A stretch of DNA of 64,000 bases from Roseiarcus sp963775575 (GCA_963775575.1 CAVZJG010000002.1:248001-312000); one strand, 5' to 3'; positions 51,584 through 61,374 are shown, counted from the stretch's first letter. Made by a program: numbers and translations. Notes: a model not told the origin generated them from the letters alone.

Positions 51584-52540
51584 ATGCGTGTCGTCTTCAT
51601 GGGCGCCCCCGAATTCGCGACGCCGACCTTGAGCGCCCTCCTCGAGAAGGGCCACAACGTCGTCGCCGTCTACACCCGCGCGCCGAATCCGGCCGGCCGG
51701 CGCGGGCTCGAAATCGCCAAGACGCCCGTTCATCGCCTCGCCGATGCGCACGCCTTGCGCGTCGTGACGACCGCCACGCTGCGCACGCTCGAAGCGCAGG
51801 ACGAGTTCCGCGCCTTCGAAGCGGACGTCGCGGTCGTCGTCGCCTACGGGCTCATCCTGCCACCCCCGGTGCTCGCCGCGCCGAACTTCGGCTGTCTCAA
51901 TGTTCACGCTTCGTTGCTGCCGCGTTGGCGCGGCGCGGCGCCGGTGCAGCGCGCGATCATGGTCGGCGACGCCGAGACCGGCGTCGACCTCATGCGCCTG
52001 GAGGAAGGCCTCGACACCGGACCCGTGGCGCTCGAGGCGCGCGCGCCGATCCGCGCCGGCGACACCGCCGGAGACCTCACGGCGATCCTCGCGGCGCTCG
52101 GCGCCAAGCTGATCGCGCAAGGGCTGCCTGAGCTCGCCGCCGGACGACTGGATTTTCGCCCGCAGAGCGCGCAGGGCGCGACCTACGCGCACAAGATCGA
52201 CAAGAGCGAAGCGCCGATCGATTGGACGGCCGACGCGGTCCGCGTGCGCCGCCATATCCACGGTCTCTCCCCCTCGCCCGGCGCCTACGGCGAGATCGAA
52301 TGCGGCGGACGGACGGAACGGATCCGAATTCTGCGCGCCGCCGTCGTCGACCTCAGCGGGCCGCCCGGCGTCGTCCTCGACGCCGAAATGACCGTCGCCT
52401 GCGGGACGGGCGCGATTCGGGTCATCGAAGCCCAGCGCGCCGGCAGGTCCGCGATGTCCGGCGCGGAACTCATGCGCGGCGCGCGAATCGCCCCGGGAGC
52501 GCGGTTCAACCCCGCAGCGACGTCCACATTCGCGCGCTGA
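51584..52540 (+). CDS. fmt: Methionyl-tRNA formyltransferase
   Basis: A 318-residue enzyme that formylates initiator Met-tRNA. ATG 51584 chosen because MRVVFMGAPEFATPTLSALL is the canonical start. The formyl-transfer site is visible as GCLNVHASLLPRWRGAAPVQ (Asn-His), followed by ETGVDLMRLEEGLDTGPV with the catalytic Asp. The C-terminal tRNA-binding domain begins near residue 205. No def gene adjoins it in this window. Its 3' end overlaps the convergent rssA by 35 bases. Confidence 0.96.
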   Translation: MRVVFMGAPEFATPTLSALLEKGHNVVAVYTRAPNPAGRRGLEIAKTPVHRLADAHALRVVTTATLRTLEAQDEFRAFEADVAVVVAYGLILPPPVLAAPNFGCLNVHASLLPRWRGAAPVQRAIMVGDAETGVDLMRLEEGLDTGPVALEARAPIRAGDTAGDLTAILAALGAKLIAQGLPELAAGRLDFRPQSAQGATYAHKIDKSEAPIDWTADAVRVRRHIHGLSPSPGAYGEIECGGRTERIRILRAAVVDLSGPPGVVLDAEMTVACGTGAIRVIEAQRAGRSAMSGAELMRGARIAPGARFNPAATSTFAR

Positions 52541-53378
52541 GCTTGCGTTTCAGCTCCTCCTTGGCGCCTTCCGACGCGCGCAGGATCTGACCGATGCGGA
52601 AGAAGTCGAGCACGCCGAATTGCTCGACGGCGGGCCGCACGAGAATGTCTGGGGGGCGCATCTTGAGCTTCTGCGCGGTGATCGCGCCCTGCATGATTTG
52701 CGCGGAGCCGAACATCGATTCGAACGGCGTCGGGATTCGGCGCTCCCGCGAGCCGCCGCCGAAGGTCACGTCGACCGCGACGACGATATCGGCGTGATCG
52801 AACAGGAGATCATAGGGCAAGGGATTGACGGCGCCGCCGTCGACGAGGACGCGTCCGTCGACCTCCACCGGCCTTATCAGGCCCGGGATCGCCATCGACC
52901 CCGCGACCGCCGGCCCCAGCGCGCCGCTCCCGATGGCGATTTCGCGACGGCCGTGGAAGTCGGTGGCGACGACTTGCAGCGGAATCGACAATTCGTCGAA
53001 GAAATCCGGCACGGCTTCCGGCCAGAAAAGGTCGAGGCAGATTTCGCCGTCGAGAAGGACGGGATTGCCGCGGCCGCGCAGCACGAGATCGGAAAAGCGC
53101 CCGACGCGCGCCCGCAGCAGCTTGCCCATGAACTCCGGGCGATTGCGCAGAACGCTTTGCGCATAGCTGCGAATTTGCTTCGCCTCCATGCGCGCGGCGT
53201 AGGCGGCCCCGATGACCGCGCCAATCGACGTCCCGGAAATCGCGACCGGCGCGACCCCGATCTCATCGAGCGCTTCGAGCGCCAAAATATGGCCGAAGCC
53301 GCGCGCGCCGCCGCCGCCCAGGGCGATAGCGACCGAGGGCTGCGAGTGCGCCTTGCCGAGCTTTCGCGACATCTTCAC
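52506..53378 (-). CDS. rssA: Patatin-like phospholipase, RssA type
   Basis: A 290-residue cytosolic or membrane-associated lipid acyl hydrolase. Oxyanion loop GGGGARG at 21-27, nucleophile Ser51 in GTSIG, and catalytic Asp in VDGGAVNPLP near 178 form the Ser-Asp dyad. It begins six bases after the purD stop, so the two are one operon. Physiological substrate unknown. Confidence 0.9.
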   Translation of the reverse strand: MKMSRKLGKAHSQPSVAIALGGGGARGFGHILALEALDEIGVAPVAISGTSIGAVIGAAYAARMEAKQIRSYAQSVLRNRPEFMGKLLRARVGRFSDLVLRGRGNPVLLDGEICLDLFWPEAVPDFFDELSIPLQVVATDFHGRREIAIGSGALGPAVAGSMAIPGLIRPVEVDGRVLVDGGAVNPLPYDLLFDHADIVVAVDVTFGGGSRERRIPTPFESMFGSAQIMQGAITAQKLKMRPPDILVRPAVEQFGVLDFFRIGQILRASEGAKEELKRKLSARMWTSLRG

Positions 53379-53384
53379 CGCCGT

Positions 53385-54665
53385 TCAACTCCCGCGTCGT
53401 CGTGCGATCGCTCGCCAGCCGATGTCGCGCCGGCAGAAGCCGCCCGGCCAGTCCAGCCGATCCACCGCGGCGTAAGCGCGCGCTTGCGCTTCGATCACGT
53501 CGCGGCCGAGCGCGGTGACCGCCAGGACGCGCCCGCCGTCCGAAACGATTCTTTCGCCTTGGCGGCGCGTCGCCGCATGGAGGATCGACACGCCGGGCAA
53601 GCGCTCCGCCGCCTCGAGACCCATGATCGGCGTTCCCTTCTCGACCGCTCCGGGATAGCCGCGCGCGGCCATGACGACCGTCAGCGCGGTTTCGTCGGAG
53701 AACTTCGGCGCGCGGCTCGGCAAGGCGCCTTTGGCTGAGCCGAGCAGGAATTCGAGCAGATCGTCGTCCAGCCGAGCCAGAATCGCCTCCGCCTCGGGAT
53801 CGCCGAAACGGACGTTGAATTCGATAAGCTTGGGTCCGTCCGCGCCGATCATCAACCCGGCGAAAAGGACGCCACGAAACGGCGCGCCGCGTTTGGCCAT
53901 GCCGGCGACGGTCGGCGTCACGATTTCCCGCATCACCCGATCGCTCAAGGCAGGCGTCATGATCGGCGGCGGCGAATAGGCACCCATGCCGCCGGTGTTC
54001 GGCCCGGCGTCGCCCTCCCCGACGCGCTTGTGGTCCTGCGCGCTGGCGAAGGGCGTCGCCCGCGTTCCGTCGCTGAGCGCGAAAAATGAAACTTCCTCGC
54101 CCTCCAGATAGTCCTCGACGACGACTTCCGCGCCGGCGGCGCCGAACGCGCCGGCAAACATCGAACGAACCGCGCGCTCCGCCTCGCCAAGCGACGTTGC
54201 GACGACGACGCCCTTTCCCGCCGCTAGGCCGTCCGCCTTGACGACAATCGGCGCGCCGTGGGCGCGAACATAGGCGAGCGCGGCGGCTTCGTCGCGGAAG
54301 CGGCGATAGTCGCCGGTGGGAACGCCGAACTCGTGGCAAAAGTCCTTGGTGAAGCCTTTCGAACCTTCGAGCCGCGCCGCCGCCTTGCTCGGCCCGAAAC
54401 AGAGGATTCCCGCCGCCTCGAGGTCGTCGGCGACACCGGCGACCAGCGGCGCCTCGGGGCCGACCACGACGAGACGAATCGCGCGCAATCGGCAGAAGTC
54501 GATGACCGCGCGGCGATCGCTCGCGTCCAGAGCGACGTTTTCGGCGACGGCGGCGCTACCGGGATTGCCCGGGGCGACGTAGAGCTCGGTCAGCAGAGGC
54601 GACTTCGCAACCGCCAGCGCCAGAGCGTGTTCGCGAGCGCCGGCGCCGAGAATCAAGACGTTCAT
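53385..54665 (-). CDS. purD: Phosphoribosylamine-glycine ligase
   Basis: A 426-residue ATP-grasp ligase of purine synthesis (GAR synthetase). MNVLILGAGAREHALALAVAKSP is the family start; VVGPEAPLVAGVADDL, KADGLAAGKGVVVA, the ATP-grasp EDYLEGEEVSFFALSDG and GPNTGGMGAYSPPP follow, with EFNVRFGDPEAEAIL as the metal-binding block. Full length. Upstream gene of an operon with rssA. Confidence 0.96.
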   Translation of the reverse strand: MNVLILGAGAREHALALAVAKSPLLTELYVAPGNPGSAAVAENVALDASDRRAVIDFCRLRAIRLVVVGPEAPLVAGVADDLEAAGILCFGPSKAAARLEGSKGFTKDFCHEFGVPTGDYRRFRDEAAALAYVRAHGAPIVVKADGLAAGKGVVVATSLGEAERAVRSMFAGAFGAAGAEVVVEDYLEGEEVSFFALSDGTRATPFASAQDHKRVGEGDAGPNTGGMGAYSPPPIMTPALSDRVMREIVTPTVAGMAKRGAPFRGVLFAGLMIGADGPKLIEFNVRFGDPEAEAILARLDDDLLEFLLGSAKGALPSRAPKFSDETALTVVMAARGYPGAVEKGTPIMGLEAAERLPGVSILHAATRRQGERIVSDGGRVLAVTALGRDVIEAQARAYAAVDRLDWPGGFCRRDIGWRAIARRRGS

Positions 54666-54743
54666 GGCGAGACCTTACCGAATAACGCTCGACGCGCGAA
54701 GGAATTCGGTTCGGCGCGGTTTGAGCCATTTCGCGCGCCGAGG

Positions 54744-55172
54744 TCAAACCTCGGCATCCGCGAGCCGACCGAGCCAGGTCTCGACCAACCTCTCGCCGCC
54801 CGGCGGCATCGCCGCGGCCAGCCGGCGATAGGGGCCGCGCAGGCGCTCACGGCATTCGCGCAGCAGCCGCAGCCCGGCTTCGGTCGCCTGCGCCCGCCGG
54901 ATGCGCCCGTGCGTTTCGTGCGCCCGGCGCACGACCCAGCGCTTGCGTTCGAGATTGGCGATGACGAGGCTCGTCGTCTGCGGCGTCAGCCGCTCGATCC
55001 TGGCGATGTCCGCGTTGCTGAGGCCGGGCGCCTCGGCGATGATCTTCAAGACGGCGTATTGAGCCGGCGTGATCTTCACGCCGGCGAGCGCGCGCTCCAC
55101 CGCCAGACGCTGCGTCGCTGCGGCGCGCCGCAGCAGGTCGTCGATTTCCGCGCGGGCGCCGATTTCGGCCAT
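54744..55172 (-). CDS. MarR-family transcriptional regulator
   Basis: A 142-residue winged-helix regulator. I use ATG 55172, which has AAGGGG upstream; the frame extends 21 codons further. ITPAQYAVLKIIAEAPGLSNADIARIE then LTPQTTSLVIANLERKRWVVR is the DNA-binding core, with a wing at RAHETHGRIRRAQATEAG. It likely represses its own or a neighbouring gene; divergent creA-like gene is 245 bases away. Ligand unknown. Confidence 0.88.
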   Translation of the reverse strand: MAEIGARAEIDDLLRRAAATQRLAVERALAGVKITPAQYAVLKIIAEAPGLSNADIARIERLTPQTTSLVIANLERKRWVVRRAHETHGRIRRAQATEAGLRLLRECRERLRGPYRRLAAAMPPGGERLVETWLGRLADAEV

Positions 55173-55417
55173 CGTGATCCCCTTGGTCCGCCGGGGCGGC
55201 TCCTTTTTTTGTCTCCTATATACGAATTCGAACATTATCGCCAGACGCCGATCCGCGATTCGCGCTTTGGCGATGACCGGCCAGGCGACGGCTTCGCCCG
55301 TCGGCCAGGCGACGCTCGTAAGCTCTTGCCGGACGACGCGCCGCGCCTATGTTGCCCTCGGCCCGCGCGCGCCAGCCGCCTTTGGGTCGATCGCGCCGAC
55401 CGTTGGGAGCCAAGGAC

Positions 55418-55942
55418 ATGAAATTCAGTTTCTTATCGGGCCTCGTCGGAGTCCTGTTCGCCCTGGCTGCGGGAGCGCCGGCGCTCGCCGATTCGGCCGA
55501 CCCCGACCTCATCTTCCGCAAGTCGACGACGTTCAAGCTGTTGACGCCCAATGATAAGCTGGCCGTCTACGGCGTCGACGATCCCGTGGTCGAGGGCGTC
55601 GCCTGCCACTATACGACGCCGGAGAAAGGGGGCCTCGCCGGCGCCTTCGGCTTGGCCGAACAGACATCCGACATTTCGCTGGCCTGCCGCCAGTACGGCC
55701 CGATCAAGTTCAAGAGCAAGTTCGAGCAGGGCGAGGTCGTGTTCAGCGAGCGCCGCTCGCTCTTCTTCAAGAAGATGCAGATCGTGCGCGGTTGCGACGT
55801 CAAGCGCAACATTCTGATTTATATGACCTATACCGACAAGCTGATCGACGGCTCGCCGAAGAACTCGACCTCGACGGTGCCGATCGAACCGTGGGGAGCG
55901 GCAAGCGGCGAGGCGGCGAAATGCGCCGATTTCGTGCGCTGA
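55418..55942 (+). CDS. creA: CreA-family periplasmic protein
   Basis: A 174-residue protein with a signal peptide (MKFSFLSGLVGVLFALAAGA, cleaved near ALA-DSA). The mature domain has the CreA pattern: DPDLIFRKSTTFKLLTPND, VYGVDDPVVEGVACHYTTPE, ISLACRQYGPI, ERRSLFFKKMQIVRGCDVKRN and YMTYTDKLIDGSPKNSTS. Several cysteines could pair in the periplasm. Molecular function of the family is not known to me. Confidence 0.9.
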   Translation: MKFSFLSGLVGVLFALAAGAPALADSADPDLIFRKSTTFKLLTPNDKLAVYGVDDPVVEGVACHYTTPEKGGLAGAFGLAEQTSDISLACRQYGPIKFKSKFEQGEVVFSERRSLFFKKMQIVRGCDVKRNILIYMTYTDKLIDGSPKNSTSTVPIEPWGAASGEAAKCADFVR

Positions 55943-55957
55943 AGGCGCGAGGCGAGG

Positions 55958-56266
55958 CTAATCGCCGCAGGTGACGACGTAGGGCTCGGCGTCGGCGACG
56001 GTCGCCGCGGCGACGCTGACGGCGGCGACGGCGCGCGCGCGCCCGTAAGCGAGCGCCGCGCCATGGCCGTGCGCCTCGCACCAGGCGTCGGCGACCACCC
56101 GGCCGCACTCGCCGCCCTCGCCGAGGCAATCCTGGACGCCGTAGCCGTCATTGGCCGCGACGATGAAGGAATGCGCCCCTTCCGCGCGCCCGCCGACCTG
56201 TCCGGCCAAAACGACGAGGCCGACAAATATCGATAGGACGGCGAAGCGAGACGGGAAACGGCGCAT
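55958..56266 (-). CDS. Secreted DUF4189-like small protein
   Basis: A 102-residue protein from ATG 56266: signal peptide RRFPSRFAVLSIFVGLVVLA, mature part AHSFIVAANDGYGVQDCLGEG, CGRVVADAWCEAHGHGAALAYG and a VVTCGD end. The cysteine pattern and 'A.AWC..HGHG.A..YG' resemble the DUF4189 type. Convergent with the creA-like gene. Function unknown. Confidence 0.72.
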   Translation of the reverse strand: MRRFPSRFAVLSIFVGLVVLAGQVGGRAEGAHSFIVAANDGYGVQDCLGEGGECGRVVADAWCEAHGHGAALAYGRARAVAAVSVAAATVADAEPYVVTCGD

Positions 56267-56570
56267 GGGGCAACTCGCGAAACGGGACGGCGGCGAACAG
56301 GATTGGTAAACGACCATTGTGGCGAAACGATAAATTTCTGGTTAACGGAGTCGACATCTGCGCGCAACGGCGGTCTTGACATTGGCGCGACCCTAAGGGA
56401 TGGATGCCTTCATGACGCGCCCGTCCAGCATTCGCCGGATCATTATCATTAGCCGCTAGCTTCTGGCTGGCTGGTTCGCGTCTCCATTTCTCATCCCCCA
56501 AGAGAAGCGATCATCCGGCCGGTCCGGCGCTTGCGCGCGCCCTCGTCGAAGAGACCCGTTGGGAACGCCG
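56267..56570. other. Intergenic region upstream of cysS
   Basis: A 304-base gap between divergent genes, with no convincing ORF. TTGACA at 56376-56381 is a good -35 sequence for cysS, but no matching -10 stands at the right distance, so the promoter is not resolved. A conserved RNA leader cannot be judged by eye. Confidence 0.4.
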
Positions 56571-58016
56571 ATGACGATTTCCTTGCGACTTTACAATACG
56601 CTGACGCGCGCGAAGGAAATGTTCCAGCCGCTCGATCCCGCCGCCGTGCGCCTATACGTCTGCGGTCCGACCGTCTACGATTTCGCCCATATCGGCAACG
56701 CGCGCCCGGCCATCGTGTTCGACCTGCTGTTCCGCCTGCTGCGGCGCCGCTTCGGAGAAAACGCCGTCGTTTACGTCCGCAACATCACCAACGTCGACGA
56801 CAAGATCAACGCGCGCGCCGCGCGCGAATTTCCCGCCCTGCCGCTCAATCGGGCGATCGCGCGCGTGACGGAAGGGACCGAACGGCAATTTCACGAGGAC
56901 GTCGACGCGCTAGGCTGTCTCGAGCCGACCTATGAACCGCGCGCGACCGCGCATATCGCCGAGATGATCGCCATGATCGAGCGGCTGGCGGCGCGCGGCG
57001 TCGCCTATGTCGCCGAGGATCATGTGCTGTTTTCGCCCAGCGCAATGGACGCGCTTGCCGGCGTCCCGCGTTACGGCTCGCTGGCGCGGCGCTCGCTCGA
57101 CGAGATGCTGGCCGGCGCCCGCGTCGACGTCGCGCCCTACAAGCGCGATCCGATGGACTTCGTGCTGTGGAAGCCCTCCAAGGCGAACGAGCCGGGATGG
57201 CCGAGCCCCTGCGGAATCGCTCCGGCCGGCCGTCCGGGCTGGCATATCGAGTGCTCGGCGATGTCGATGGCCTTGCTGTTGCAGCCGTTCGGCGGCGGCC
57301 TTGCCTGCGACGATCCCTTGAAGAACGTCTTCGACATTCACGGCGGCGGCGTCGATCTCGTCTTCCCTCATCACGAAAACGAAATCGCGCAATCGTGCTG
57401 CGCCTTCGGCGCTCCGCGGATGGCCAACGTATGGATGCACAACGGCTTTCTGCAGGTCGAAGGCGAGAAGATGTCGAAGAGCCTCGGCAACTTCGTCACC
57501 ATTCACGAACTGCTGCGCACGACCCGGTTCGGCGGGCGCAAATGGCCCGGCGAGGTCCTGCGGCTGGCGATGTTGCGCACCCATTACCGGCAGCCGATCG
57601 ACTGGACGGTCAACGCGCTCGAAGAGGCCGAGAGCACGCTCGACCGCTGGCATGACGTCGTCGGCGACGTCGAGCCCGGCGGCGAAATCGCGCCGGGGAT
57701 GGAAGAGGCCCTCTGCGACGACCTGAATACGCCGGCGGCGCTCGCCGAACTTCATCGCCTCGAGCGCCCGGCCGCATTGAAGGCCGGCGCCAACTTGCTC
57801 GGTCTGCTGCGACAGACCCGATCGCAGCGTCTGGCTTCGGCGCTGGACGAGGCCGCGGTCAACCCGGAATGGGTGGAGAAAATCATCGCCGAGCGCGCGG
57901 CCGCGCGGGCCGGCAAGAACTGGAAGGAATCGGACAGGCTGCGCGACGAGCTCGCGCGTCTCGGCGTCGTCCTCAAGGACTCGAAGGACGGCACGGCATG
58001 GGAATTCAAGCGATGA
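56571..58016 (+). CDS. cysS: Cysteine-tRNA ligase
   Basis: A 481-residue class I synthetase. Zn ligand Cys31 in VCGPTVYD, HIGH-type HIGN at 40-43, further Zn-site residues in WHIECSAM and HHENEIAQS, and KMSKS at about 300 (EGEKMSKSLGNFV). The C-terminal anticodon-binding domain is present. Start ATG 56571 rather than the upstream in-frame TTG. It overlaps the following GNAT gene by 4 bases, forming cysS-GNAT-cimA. Confidence 0.97.
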   Translation: MTISLRLYNTLTRAKEMFQPLDPAAVRLYVCGPTVYDFAHIGNARPAIVFDLLFRLLRRRFGENAVVYVRNITNVDDKINARAAREFPALPLNRAIARVTEGTERQFHEDVDALGCLEPTYEPRATAHIAEMIAMIERLAARGVAYVAEDHVLFSPSAMDALAGVPRYGSLARRSLDEMLAGARVDVAPYKRDPMDFVLWKPSKANEPGWPSPCGIAPAGRPGWHIECSAMSMALLLQPFGGGLACDDPLKNVFDIHGGGVDLVFPHHENEIAQSCCAFGAPRMANVWMHNGFLQVEGEKMSKSLGNFVTIHELLRTTRFGGRKWPGEVLRLAMLRTHYRQPIDWTVNALEEAESTLDRWHDVVGDVEPGGEIAPGMEEALCDDLNTPAALAELHRLERPAALKAGANLLGLLRQTRSQRLASALDEAAVNPEWVEKIIAERAAARAGKNWKESDRLRDELARLGVVLKDSKDGTAWEFKR

Positions 58017-58522
58017 GCGCGATTTCTCTCCGCCCCTATCTGCCCGCCGACGCCGATCGCTGCGCCGCCATCTTACGCGCCAGCGTCGAAGGGTTGGCGA
58101 GCGAGGATTATAGCCTCGATCAGCGCCGCGCCTGGGCGGCCATCGCCGACAACCGGGCGGCCTTCGCCGCTCGCCTCGCCAAAGCTCTGACGCTCATCGC
58201 CCTGATCGACGGCGAGGCCGCGGGCTTCGCCAGTCTGCTCGGCGCTGACGTCCTCGATCTGCTTTACGTCGATCCCCGCTTCGCCCGACGCGGCGTCGGA
58301 GCGGCGCTGATCGACGCGCTGGCGCGGCTCGCCGAGGCGCGCGGCGCCGAATGCCTGACCAGCGAAGTCGGCGACGCCGCGCGCTCGCTTTTCGAGCGCC
58401 AGGGATTCGTGGCCCAGCGGCGCAATCTCGTTCAGCTCGACGATCAGTGGCTGGCGAACACAACCATGACCAAGCGCTTCACGGCGCCGCGCACCGCGGC
58501 TCCGGCGCCGACGCGACACTGA
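58013..58522 (+). CDS. GNAT-family N-acetyltransferase
   Basis: A 169-residue acetyltransferase from ATG 58013 (ATGA with cysS stop). ISLRPYLPADADRCAAILRAS is the N-terminal strand-helix, LDLLYVDPRFARRGVGAALIDAL the acetyl-CoA-binding motif A (RRGVGAAL), and ARSLFERQGFVAQRRN motif B. Substrate unknown; 'SYS'-like YhdJ/ElaA-type small-molecule or protein acetylation is possible. Lies between cysS and cimA. Confidence 0.88.
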   Translation: MSAISLRPYLPADADRCAAILRASVEGLASEDYSLDQRRAWAAIADNRAAFAARLAKALTLIALIDGEAAGFASLLGADVLDLLYVDPRFARRGVGAALIDALARLAEARGAECLTSEVGDAARSLFERQGFVAQRRNLVQLDDQWLANTTMTKRFTAPRTAAPAPTRH

Positions 58523-58533
58523 AGGGACAACCC

Positions 58534-60126
58534 ATGACCCGCGAACGCCTCTACCTCTTCGATACGACGCTGCGCGACGGCGCGCTGACCACCGGCGTCG
58601 ACTTCTCGTACGAGGACAAGATCCAGATTGCGGCGTTGCTTGATCGGCTCGGCGTCGACTATGTCGAAGGCGGCTATCCCGGCGCCAATCCGATCGATAC
58701 GCGATTTTTCCAACGCAAGCCGACCAAGCGCGCGCGGTTTTGCGCCTTCGGCATGACCAAACGCGCCGGCCGCTCGGCCGCCAACGACCCCGGCCTCGCC
58801 GCGCTCGTCGCCGCCGACGCGGACGCCATCGTGTTCGTCGCCAAGACCTGGGATTATCACGTCCACGTCGCGCTCGGCTGCACGCTGGAAGAGAACCTTG
58901 CCTGCATCGAGGACAGCGTGAAGGCAGCGCTCGCCGCGGGACGCGAGGCGATGGTCGACTGCGAGCATTTCTTCGACGGCTACAAGGCCAATCCCGCCTA
59001 CGCGCTCGACTGCGCGCGCGCCGCCTATCGATCGGGCGCCCGCTGGGTGGTGCTTTGCGACACCAACGGCGGCTCGCTTCCCGACGAGATCGAGCGCATC
59101 GTCGCCGAAGTCGCGCGCGTCATCCCCGGCGACCATCTCGGCATTCACGCGCACAACGACACCGACAACGCGGTCGCCAACTCGCTGGCGGCGGCGCGCG
59201 CCGGGGCCAGGCAGATTCAGGGAACGTTGAACGGGCTCGGCGAACGCTGCGGCAACGCCAATCTCGTGTCGCTGATCCCGACCCTGGCGCTCAAATCCGA
59301 TCTCGCCCAGCGCTTCGAGATCGGCGTCGGCGAGGAATCGCTGCGTGAACTCTCCAACGTTTCGCACGCGTTCGACGAACTGCTGAACCGGGCCCCCGAC
59401 CGGCACGCGCCGTATGTCGGCGCGTCGGCCTTCGCCACCAAGGCGGGCATTCACGCCTCGGCGCTGGCCAAGGACCCCCGCACCTACGAGCACGTGCCGC
59501 CGGAAAGCGTCGGCAACACGCGCGCGGTTCTGGTCTCCGACCAGGCCGGACGGTCGAACCTGGTCGCCCAGCTCACACGAATGGGAGTCGAGGTCCGCGC
59601 CGACGATCCCCGCCTCGCGCGGCTGCTCGACGAGGTCAAGGAGCGCGAGGCGCAAGGCTTCGCCTACGAGGCGGCCGACGCGTCCTTCGAACTGCTGGCG
59701 CGCCGCGCCCTTGGCGAAGTGCCCGCCTTCTTCGACGTCGAGAGTTTCCATGTCAGCGTCGAGCGCAAGTACAATTCGGCCGGCGCGCTCTATTCGGCCT
59801 CGCAGGCGGTCGTCAAGATCCGCATCGGCGAAGAGACCATGATTTCGGCGGCCGAAGGCAACGGTCCGGTCAACGCGCTCGATCTGGCGCTGCGCAAGGA
59901 TCTCGGAGTCTATCAGAAGCACATCCAGGACCTCGAACTGCTGAACTATCGCGTGCGCGTCTTTCAGGGCGGCACCGACGCGGTGACGCGGGTGCTGATC
60001 GAATTCGGCGACGCCGGCGGCGCGCGGTGGTCGACCGTCGGGGTCTCCGGAAACATCATCGACGCCTCGTTTCAGGCGCTGGTGGACGCGATCGACTACA
60101 GGCTGGTGAAGGCGACCGGGGCTTGA
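58534..60126 (+). CDS. cimA: Citramalate synthase
   Basis: A 530-residue enzyme of the isopropylmalate synthase superfamily, condensing pyruvate and acetyl-CoA to (R)-citramalate for isoleucine synthesis. Catalytic start LYLFDTTLRDGALTTGVDF, YVEGGYPGANPIDTRFF, the metal-binding GIHAHNDTDNAVANSLAA, GTLNGLGERCGNANL and a C-terminal LeuA regulatory domain (VKIRIGEETMISAAEGNGPV) likely to bind isoleucine. The 'TDNAVANS...NGLGERCGN' variant is that of CimA rather than LeuA. Start ATG 58534 with AAGGGA upstream, 11 bases after the GNAT gene. Confidence 0.93.
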   Translation: MTRERLYLFDTTLRDGALTTGVDFSYEDKIQIAALLDRLGVDYVEGGYPGANPIDTRFFQRKPTKRARFCAFGMTKRAGRSAANDPGLAALVAADADAIVFVAKTWDYHVHVALGCTLEENLACIEDSVKAALAAGREAMVDCEHFFDGYKANPAYALDCARAAYRSGARWVVLCDTNGGSLPDEIERIVAEVARVIPGDHLGIHAHNDTDNAVANSLAAARAGARQIQGTLNGLGERCGNANLVSLIPTLALKSDLAQRFEIGVGEESLRELSNVSHAFDELLNRAPDRHAPYVGASAFATKAGIHASALAKDPRTYEHVPPESVGNTRAVLVSDQAGRSNLVAQLTRMGVEVRADDPRLARLLDEVKEREAQGFAYEAADASFELLARRALGEVPAFFDVESFHVSVERKYNSAGALYSASQAVVKIRIGEETMISAAEGNGPVNALDLALRKDLGVYQKHIQDLELLNYRVRVFQGGTDAVTRVLIEFGDAGGARWSTVGVSGNIIDASFQALVDAIDYRLVKATGA

Positions 60127-60254
60127 GCGTAGCGGTCAAGCCTGCGTTGGGGCGGTTGCGCCCCGCTCGTCCGGAAGGGGCGGCCCTTCCTCGACTCTAC
60201 ACTCGGTTTCATGTTATCTTTTGCAATGTGAATCGGTCTTGCGGAGCGAAGGCC

Positions 60255-60455
60255 ATGACATTTTCGGGACCTATTTTGGGGGTTGGTAACGTCAAGCATG
60301 GTCCGACTCCCCGAACGGGTGCCGACCCAAAGTGCCTGATTGTAGAGATTAGAACGCCTACTACCATGGGGCAGTTTGTTGAAATGGAAATAGCGCAGAA
60401 TGCCGCCGTCGATTTAGTAGCAAAACTGACGGAATGTTTGAAGACTCGCGATTAG
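60255..60455 (+). CDS. Hypothetical protein in low-GC islet
   Basis: A 66-residue protein from ATG 60255: MTFSGPILGVGNVKHGPTPRT then DPKCLIVEIRTPTTMGQFVEM and a C-terminal helix. Base composition is clearly less GC-rich than cimA. No family recognised. Confidence 0.5.
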   Translation: MTFSGPILGVGNVKHGPTPRTGADPKCLIVEIRTPTTMGQFVEMEIAQNAAVDLVAKLTECLKTRD

Positions 60456-60489
60456 GCTGCTTTTCGTTGAACAGCAAGCGTAGCCAGGA

Positions 60490-61269
60490 TTGAGTGAAAC
60501 GAAATCCGGGATCAGCCTTGCTGCCCTAGGAAGGTGGAGATGGGTTTTGACCCGCCAGTTACAAAAAAAGCGAGAACGCTTTTTCGCTGAGCAAGCTGCG
60601 CGGCTCATGGGCGAGAACTGGAATCTGGGTGATGACGACCGCGAACACCCTGATTTCATTGTAACCGGAAGCGGCCAACAATTCGGCCTGGAAGTCACCC
60701 AAATCTTCGTAGGGGCGCAGAGCGATGCCGGCTCTACGTTGAAAGCAAAAGAGTCAAACACGCAGCGCGTCATAACGGCACTTCAACGCGAATATGAATC
60801 CATTGAAAATGTTCCGCTGATTGTCAAATTCGTCGGCAATATGGAGGCCGACAATTTGGCAACCGTCGTTCCTGCGCTTGTGGCGCAAGACCTTCCGCCA
60901 AAGCCGACCTGCTATCAATTTGTACATGATACGACCGTTGCACATCCAGCCCGCGCCCGGCTTCGCGTTCATGTTACGAAGGCACTTAGCCCCAATTGGT
61001 ACAGCGTGAATGATCGTGTGGGATTCGTGGACCGAAATCCGCATTCGTTCATTGCGCATGCGATTGAAAAGAAGGCGAACGAACTGACGCGATACAAAGA
61101 AGCCGCCGGCAGTGATATTCGTCTTTTGCTCGTTGCGGATCGTATTAACAACAGCGGCAAGCTGATGCTGGACGAAGGTGCGCAATTCGACCTTTACGGT
61201 TTCAAGACGGTGTATCTGTTCCCGTACCCCGAAGCTGTGATTGTTTTAAAAAGCGCCGACAACTCTTGA
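60490..61269 (+). CDS. PD-(D/E)XK-like protein, probable nuclease, in low-GC islet
   Basis: A 259-residue protein; the start is a TTG at 60490 and is uncertain (TTG 60547 is an alternative). REHPDFIVTGSGQQFGLEVTQIF gives Asp, then E-V-x pattern of a restriction-endonuclease-like core, although the usual Lys is replaced by Thr. Later SDIRLLLVADRINNSGKL and a YLFPYPEAVIVL end. Lower GC than neighbours and absence of a methylase suggest a transferred defence-type or housekeeping nuclease-fold gene. Confidence 0.55.
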   Translation: MSETKSGISLAALGRWRWVLTRQLQKKRERFFAEQAARLMGENWNLGDDDREHPDFIVTGSGQQFGLEVTQIFVGAQSDAGSTLKAKESNTQRVITALQREYESIENVPLIVKFVGNMEADNLATVVPALVAQDLPPKPTCYQFVHDTTVAHPARARLRVHVTKALSPNWYSVNDRVGFVDRNPHSFIAHAIEKKANELTRYKEAAGSDIRLLLVADRINNSGKLMLDEGAQFDLYGFKTVYLFPYPEAVIVLKSADNS

Positions 61270-61374
61270 AAGCTACTGTCCCCAAACAATGCGGCCTGCG
61301 GGTCCAGGACGCGCCGCTACGTTGACAGTCAAAACTATGTGATAAACTTCGTTCGCAAGGATCGATGGATCGCC